From positions 1 to 10,724 of the forward strand of contig JAABQN010000055.1 of the NCBI GenBank assembly GCA_011391455.1: a stretch of DNA of 10,724 nucleotides. Direction: 5' to 3'. Shown in pieces: positions 6,861 to 10,724 of this stretch. How positions within the stretch are numbered: position 1 is the stretch's first letter; each line of letters begins with the position of its first letter. The notes below the pieces were generated by a model that ran no database searches, was not told the DNA's origin, and saw nothing but the letters and a program-made list of their open reading frames with translations. This stretch comes from Nitrospiraceae bacterium (GTDB lineage Bacteria > Nitrospirota > Nitrospiria > Nitrospirales > Nitrospiraceae). The position numbers were made by a program, and so were the translations under genes.

Positions 6861-7433
6861 TTACGGACAGCCGATCGGTATAAATCCACGCCCGAAAATG
6901 CCGGACAGTGCGCCGTAGCGAGCTCTGTCCTCGAACGAATAGCTTGCCCCGCGTTGATTTCTCCCCGACAAGTCTCCGCCATACGAGGGATCTGTCCCGG
7001 CAAAGAACCCGCCACGGGTTTTCTGGTTGATGTGGAGCCACTCTCCATACATGGAGCAGACTTCAGCTTGCACGGATCCCGACGAAGCGATGCTGGCATG
7101 CCAATCTTTGGCCCAATCCGGGACGGTCTGCCCGCCTCCTGCCATACCGGTTTGATTGCGGTCTTGGTGCGGAGGAATATCATAGCGCGGAGCTGCGGCC
7201 ACGGGGGGGCGATAGGTTGGCATATCGTCCAGCGAGGGCACGATTGACAGTTCTTTCAGCTTCATCAGTTTGCAGCCAGGCACATCTTTGTTGGTATAGA
7301 TAATGCTGCCATCGGCTTGAGTGCATTCCCGCATCATGAACGGATCGAAGCTGACCGTCGTCTCGGAGAATGCCGAGGTTGAGAACAGGGTGAGGATCGT
7401 TGCTGCAAGCATGAGCACACGGGTGGGCTGCAT
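6861..7433 (-). CDS. Small exported protein with DUF4124-like N-terminal region
   Basis: I choose the ATG at 7433 because GGGAGGTG (7445-7438 on the minus strand) lies at ideal distance; an upstream in-frame start at 7475 lacks one. The product has 190 residues. Residues 1-23 are a signal peptide (RVLMLAATILTLFSTSAFS before ETT), so the protein is secreted or periplasmic. The mature part opens with RECTQADGSIIYTNKDVPGCKLM, close to the DUF4124 pattern of a Cys, 'DGxxxYT' and a second Cys about 17 residues later, probably a disulfide. A Pro-rich linker follows (TYRPPVAAAPRYDIPPH), then a Gly-rich tail with more Cys (AEVCSMYGEW, PIGCP). Function of the family is not established. The gene converges on the epimerase and has its own promoter. 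Confidence 0.75.
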   Translation of the reverse strand: MQPTRVLMLAATILTLFSTSAFSETTVSFDPFMMRECTQADGSIIYTNKDVPGCKLMKLKELSIVPSLDDMPTYRPPVAAAPRYDIPPHQDRNQTGMAGGGQTVPDWAKDWHASIASSGSVQAEVCSMYGEWLHINQKTRGGFFAGTDPSYGGDLSGRNQRGASYSFEDRARYGALSGIFGRGFIPIGCP

Positions 7434-7494
7434 AGAGCACCTCCCTTGAGATGGTGGAACAGGCAGGGATTGCATCGTCGTTCACCCCTTTTAA

Positions 7495-7520
7495 ATTATA
7501 CGCACCAAGTGTATTGACAA
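7495..7520 (-). promoter_or_regulatory. Candidate sigma-70 promoter for the 6861-7433 gene
   Basis: On the minus strand a perfect -10 box TATAAT (7500-7495) is preceded by TTGTCA (7520-7515). The spacer is 14 bases, shorter than the usual 17, so the -35 assignment is uncertain. The predicted start near 7488 would give a leader of about 55 bases before the ATG at 7433. Confidence 0.5.
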
Positions 7521-7867
7521 GCTATTCCATCAGGGAGAACGCTGTCTATTCGCCTTCCGAGGGGGGTCTAGCTACCAACGGATGGCCTGTTAGATGGATC
7601 AGTTGGCCGTTTCCCGAGACCAGTGCCTGAGGCAAGCGCGACGGGGGCAACGCAAAGTTCGAAGTTCTGGGTTCGAAGTCCCGAACACTTCAGGCTTCAG
7701 ACTGCTCACATGTCTCATGAAGCGGCCGCTGTCGAACAACTAGCTTTGCCTTGTTCCCTCCTCGCCGCTGCGGTATTCTCCTCTCTGAGTCCGTGAAATA
7801 TGAGGCGTGAGATATTCGAAGCGTTTCGCGCCTGACCCCTCACTCCTCACCCCTAACCGATCGTTGC
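7521..7867. other. Noncoding region upstream of the antiporter, with hairpins
   Basis: No coding frame of substance is visible. Bases 7664-7686 form a hairpin: GTTC, bulged T, GGG, loop TTCGAAGT, CCC, GAAC. The 9-mer GTTCGAAGT occurs twice, at 7657 and 7671. GCCTGA (7625-7630) can pair with TCAGGC (7690-7695) around it. The inner loop recalls a tRNA T-arm but no CCA end or clear anticodon arm is present. Further on, TGAGGCGTGAG (7801-7811) is nearly complementary to CTCACTCCTCA (7839-7849). A weak promoter candidate is TTGTTC (7751-7756), a 17-base gap, then TATTCT (7774-7779). Confidence 0.4.
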
Positions 7868-9874
7868 ATGACTGACTACGGCGTCCTTGCTAATCTGCTC
7901 GTGATCTTCACGGCGTCGATTGCCGTCGTCTTCGTTTTCCACCAGTTCAAACTTCCCTCGATTGCCGGATTCTTGGTTGCCGGCGCGCTCATCGGCCCCA
8001 ACGGGTTGAACCTCATCTCGGACATCGGCACAGTCCAGGTATTGGCTGAGATCGGGATCGTCCTGCTCCTCTTCACCATCGGCATCGAATTCTCGTTAGT
8101 GCAGGTGGCTTCCATGCGCCGTCTCATGTTTCTGGCCGCACCGATCCAGGTCGGCGTCGTGCTGTTGATCGCGTGGCTCGGGGCGATGCTCTTTGGACTG
8201 TCCTGGCGGCAGGGGATCTTCTGGGGATTCCTCTTCTCCCTCAGCAGCACGGCGATCGTGTTGAAGGCTTTGGCTGAACGGGGGGAGAGCGACTCGATTC
8301 ATGGACGAGCCACGATCGGCATTCTCGTCTTTCAGGATTTGGCCGTCGTCCCTATGATGCTGTTGACACCGATTCTTGCCGGCTCATCGGATGAAGGCGG
8401 GCTTGGAATTCTTCTTGCCTTGGGAAAATCCGTTCTCGTTGGGGTGCTTGTCATTGCCGCTGCCTGGTATCTCCTCCCGAAGGTGTTGGGACATATCGTC
8501 CGGAGCCGCAGCCGCGAACTATTCCTGTTGACGATTATCGTCTCCTGTCTCGGCATTGCGTGGCTCACTTCGCTCGGTGGCCTCTCGTTGGCATTGGGCG
8601 CGTTCATTGCCGGGTTGGTTATTTCCGAATCGGAGTACAGCCATCAGGCCATGGCGGAAGTGCTGCCGTTCCGTGACAGTTTCAATAGTCTCTTCTTCGT
8701 ATCAATCGGCATCCTCTTGGACTGGCGGGTGCTTTTCGATCACCCGCTGCCGGTGGCTGGACTGCTGGTGACGATTTTGTTGGTGAAGTTTGTCGCCGGG
8801 GCTGGAGCGGCCTTGACGGCGGCTATTCCTCCGCGTGAGGCGGTCATGGTGGGCATCGCCTTGGCTCAGGTCGGAGAGTTTAGTTTTTTACTGGCGCAGC
8901 AAGGGCAGGAGACCAGTTTCTTCCGGGGCGATCCGTATCAGGTCTTTCTTGCGGTTTCGGTGCTTTCCATGATCGTGACGCCATTTTTCATGCAGTGGTC
9001 GCCGCACCTGGCCCGCCGCGTGGAGGCATGGCAGCGGCTTCGTCATTGGCTGCCCGGCCTTACGACCGCCCACGTTCTGCAGACCGAAGGAAAACAGATT
9101 CGGATGAGGGGACACGTAATTATTGCGGGGTATGGATTGAACGGGAGGAATCTCGCGCGCGTTCTCGGCGATACGAACATCCCGTATCTCGCCTTGGACC
9201 TCGACGGCGATATCGTTGCCCGCGAAGCGAAACACGGGGTGCCCATCTACTATGGCGATGCCACGAATCCGAATGTGCTGCGGCACATGAAGATTGAGGA
9301 TGCGAAGGTGTTGGTTGTCGCCATGTCGGATCCGTTTATCACCAGGCGCGCTGTGCAGATCGCCAAGGGGCTCAACCCCAAGCTCCATGTTGTCGTGCGG
9401 ACTCGCTATTTGCGAGAACTGGATGAGCTGCACCAACTTGGCGCGGATGATGTGGTGCCGGAGGAGTTTGAAACCTCCATCGAGATCTTTGCTTTGGTGC
9501 TCCGTACCTACAACCTGCCGCAGGAGGTTGTATTGCAAAAAGTTGAACAGGTTCGCCGCGAAGGTTACGCGCTGCTTCGTCGCAGCGAGTCGCTGGAACT
9601 TTCGCATCATCTTCGTGACGGAACTTTGAACGATGCGGAAGTCGAAACCTGCCGCATCGATGACGATTCTCCTGTGCGGGAAAAAACGTTGGAAGAAATT
9701 GCTCTCCCATCGCGCACGGGCGTTTCAGTAATTGCTTGGACGCGCGCCGGGGTGACGCAAACAAGTCCATCTGAGAAGACTCAGTTGATGGCTGGTGATA
9801 TCGTGGTTTTACTCGGTTCGCGCGTCCAGATTCAGCAGGCGATGGAGCTCTTAGTGCCGACGGGTACGAACTGA
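7868..9874 (+). CDS. Kef-type cation:proton antiporter (CPA2) with RCK N and C domains
   Basis: The 668-residue protein has the complete architecture of KefB/KefC/YbaL relatives. Residues 1-385 contain about a dozen hydrophobic helices, including FKLPSIAGFLVAGALIGPNGL early on, SLSSTAIVLKALAERGE near 125-140, FQDLAVVPMMLL, LGAFIAGLVISESEY and LAQVGEFSFLLAQQG. Residues about 415-530 form an RCK (TrkA-N) nucleotide-binding domain opening with HVIIAGYGLNGRNLARVL (GxGxxG, G421/G423/G426). It continues with YYGDATNPNVL and DDVVPEEFETS. Residues about 580-665 are a TrkA-C domain (GVSVIAWTRAG, AGDIVVLLGS). It exchanges K+ or Na+ for protons across the inner membrane; the RCK domain would gate it by nucleotide or glutathione adducts. 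The ion and regulator are not determinable here. No clear ribosome binding site precedes the ATG. The upstream sequence is hairpin-rich. Confidence 0.93.
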   Translation: MTDYGVLANLLVIFTASIAVVFVFHQFKLPSIAGFLVAGALIGPNGLNLISDIGTVQVLAEIGIVLLLFTIGIEFSLVQVASMRRLMFLAAPIQVGVVLLIAWLGAMLFGLSWRQGIFWGFLFSLSSTAIVLKALAERGESDSIHGRATIGILVFQDLAVVPMMLLTPILAGSSDEGGLGILLALGKSVLVGVLVIAAAWYLLPKVLGHIVRSRSRELFLLTIIVSCLGIAWLTSLGGLSLALGAFIAGLVISESEYSHQAMAEVLPFRDSFNSLFFVSIGILLDWRVLFDHPLPVAGLLVTILLVKFVAGAGAALTAAIPPREAVMVGIALAQVGEFSFLLAQQGQETSFFRGDPYQVFLAVSVLSMIVTPFFMQWSPHLARRVEAWQRLRHWLPGLTTAHVLQTEGKQIRMRGHVIIAGYGLNGRNLARVLGDTNIPYLALDLDGDIVAREAKHGVPIYYGDATNPNVLRHMKIEDAKVLVVAMSDPFITRRAVQIAKGLNPKLHVVVRTRYLRELDELHQLGADDVVPEEFETSIEIFALVLRTYNLPQEVVLQKVEQVRREGYALLRRSESLELSHHLRDGTLNDAEVETCRIDDDSPVREKTLEEIALPSRTGVSVIAWTRAGVTQTSPSEKTQLMAGDIVVLLGSRVQIQQAMELLVPTGTN

Positions 9875-9878
9875 GCCG

Positions 9879-10086
9879 CTAGCAGGCTGCGGAAAAACGC
9901 TGTGGGCACGCCAGAATTTCGCTGGCCTGCACGTCTAGAACAACAGGAGTAGACTCTTTGCCGGATGCTCAAAAAGTTCGTCAGCAAGGCCGCAGCGAGT
10001 GAAGATCCGAGGCGTACCCTTGCGGTACGTTGAGGGTCTGAACGATGCGAGAACGATGCTGGCGGGCTTTTTCAGCATCCGGCTAG
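9879..10086. repeat. 208-base CTAG-bounded hairpin repeat between convergent genes
   Basis: The element begins CTAGCAGG (9879) and ends CCGGCTAG (10086). Its right part, 9961-10082, is a long inverted repeat: bases 9961-9986 pair with 10057-10082 with 22 Watson-Crick pairs, three G-T pairs and one mismatch in 26. Inside, CGTACC (10013-10018) pairs with GGTACG (10024-10029) around a 5-base loop. The left part starts with CTAGCAGGCTGCGGAAAAA, a diverged copy of the same arm, and contains GCCAG/CTGGC around 9912-9928. It fills the gap from 5 bases after the antiporter stop to the stop codon of the Lon-like gene. It probably serves as a bidirectional terminator or is a non-autonomous repeat. A fragment recurs at 3116-3141. 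Confidence 0.85.
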
Positions 10087-10724
10087 CGCACGGACGTCGT
10101 CATGAGCAGATAGGCCTCCTCCAGCGTGGCCACTTCAATGACTTTGATGTTCCATCTGGTTGCCAGTTGGGAGAGATCCCAGCCGACCTGGTCTAATTGC
10201 CCGCGAGGCACCAGTACGGTTTTAAACTGTGATCGGGCCGCCGTCTCGATTTTGACGAGCAGTGCGCCTACGGGCTCGATCTGACCGTCCGGCATGATTT
10301 TTCCGGTCAGGGCGACGTCTGATTTGATGCTATCGCCGCGCCAGGCTGCCAGGATGCCGACCGCGACGGCGCTGCTGGCGCTCGTACCCTCGGTCAACGC
10401 ACTGTATGACCGGTTCTTGATCGTAATCACCCAGTCCCGCCCATCCCCTCCTACCGCCTTCGTGGCGGCAACGACGGCTTGCTTGACGCCTTCTTTCCAA
10501 TCCTCGCTGACGATTGAACCGCCACTCAGATGGATTTCATTGAACTGGATTGTCGGGCCTCCTCGTCGAGGATCGTTGTCGATTTGGAGGACGATGTAGT
10601 GGACGATGCCGGTCTGCCCATCGGCAAGCACACCCAGCGCCGGCACCGTTGCAAAATGACGGCTGTCGGCGGAAAAGACCGGGAAGGCTTGCGAGCAGAG
10701 AATGATTGCCGAGAGAAAGAGAAC
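10083..10724 (-). CDS. Exported Lon-type (S16) protease-domain protein, 5' end outside window
   Basis: The frame is open from the right edge to the TAG at 10085-10083: 213 codons, with the start codon just outside. The first visible residues are VLFLSAIILCSQAFPVFSA before DSRHF, the hydrophobic core and cleavage site of a signal peptide, so the protein is exported. An internal GTG at 10646 is a less likely start because it would discard this segment. The mature part is a Lon protease domain: TKAVGGDGRDWVITIKNRSYS, TEGTSASSAVAVGILAAW with the likely catalytic Ser (visible residue 115), ALTGKIMPDGQIEPVGALLVKIETAA with the likely catalytic Lys (158), and FKTVLVPRGQ. The 43-residue Ser-to-Lys spacing equals that of S679 and K722 in E. 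coli Lon. There is no AAA+ ATPase part. It is probably an ATP-independent envelope protease; substrates are unknown. Confidence 0.85.
   Translation of the reverse strand, partial: VLFLSAIILCSQAFPVFSADSRHFATVPALGVLADGQTGIVHYIVLQIDNDPRRGGPTIQFNEIHLSGGSIVSEDWKEGVKQAVVAATKAVGGDGRDWVITIKNRSYSALTEGTSASSAVAVGILAAWRGDSIKSDVALTGKIMPDGQIEPVGALLVKIETAARSQFKTVLVPRGQLDQVGWDLSQLATRWNIKVIEVATLEEAYLLMTTSVR

Noticed and set aside
7625..7700. tRNA gene
   Set aside because: Only a T-arm-like hairpin and a closing stem; no anticodon arm, D-arm or acceptor end consistent with a tRNA.
8888..9610. Long minus-strand frame of 240 codons inside the antiporter gene
   Set aside because: Antisense shadow of the RCK-domain coding region; composition fits a GC-rich mirror frame.

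Overview
The window looks like chromosomal DNA of a moderately GC-rich Gram-negative bacterium. I favour a Nitrospira-type (Nitrospirota) genome. The reasons are the protein mix, the long CTAG-bounded 'GCTTTTTCAGCATCC' hairpin repeats, the TGGTTTATT-type palindrome and the AGTGCTGAG repeats, a combination I associate with that group. This is recollection and inference, not a database result. No plasmid, phage or CRISPR hallmark is visible.

Layout, left to right. Positions 1-1571 (minus) hold a mechanosensitive (MscS-type) channel that runs off the left edge. Positions 1572-2093 show no convincing gene. Positions 2094-2930 (minus) encode a uroporphyrinogen-III synthase (hemD). Positions 2931-3202 separate divergent genes and carry an 87-base palindrome and a fragment of the larger repeat. 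Positions 3203-3640 (plus) encode a VOC/glyoxalase-fold protein, followed by a small four-helix-bundle (23S rRNA IVS-type) gene at 3672-4073 that lies between inverted TGAGTGC-heptad repeats. Positions 4107-5756 encode a metallo-beta-lactamase-fold protein with an unusual N-terminal half. Close behind it, and probably co-transcribed, is a UDP-glucuronate-4-epimerase-like sugar-nucleotide epimerase (5773-6804). A terminator-like hairpin separates this from a convergent small secreted DUF4124-like protein (6861-7433, minus) with a recognisable promoter. A roughly 430-base noncoding stretch follows, then a Kef-type cation:proton antiporter with RCK domains (7868-9874, plus). A 208-base CTAG-bounded repeat fills the gap up to the stop codon of a convergent exported protein made of a Lon-type (S16) protease domain (10083-10724, minus), which runs off the right edge.

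Most genes are ordinary chromosomal functions: ion and osmotic homeostasis, tetrapyrrole synthesis, sugar-nucleotide metabolism and envelope proteolysis. There is no single clear multi-gene defence or biosynthetic system. The most interesting points are the repeat-bounded four-helix-bundle gene, whose repeats contribute the stop codon of the upstream gene and abut the start codon of the downstream gene; the metallo-beta-lactamase protein with a possible PqqD/RRE-like segment; the ATPase-less exported Lon protease domain, whose Ser-Lys spacing equals that of Lon; and two families of long palindromic intergenic elements.
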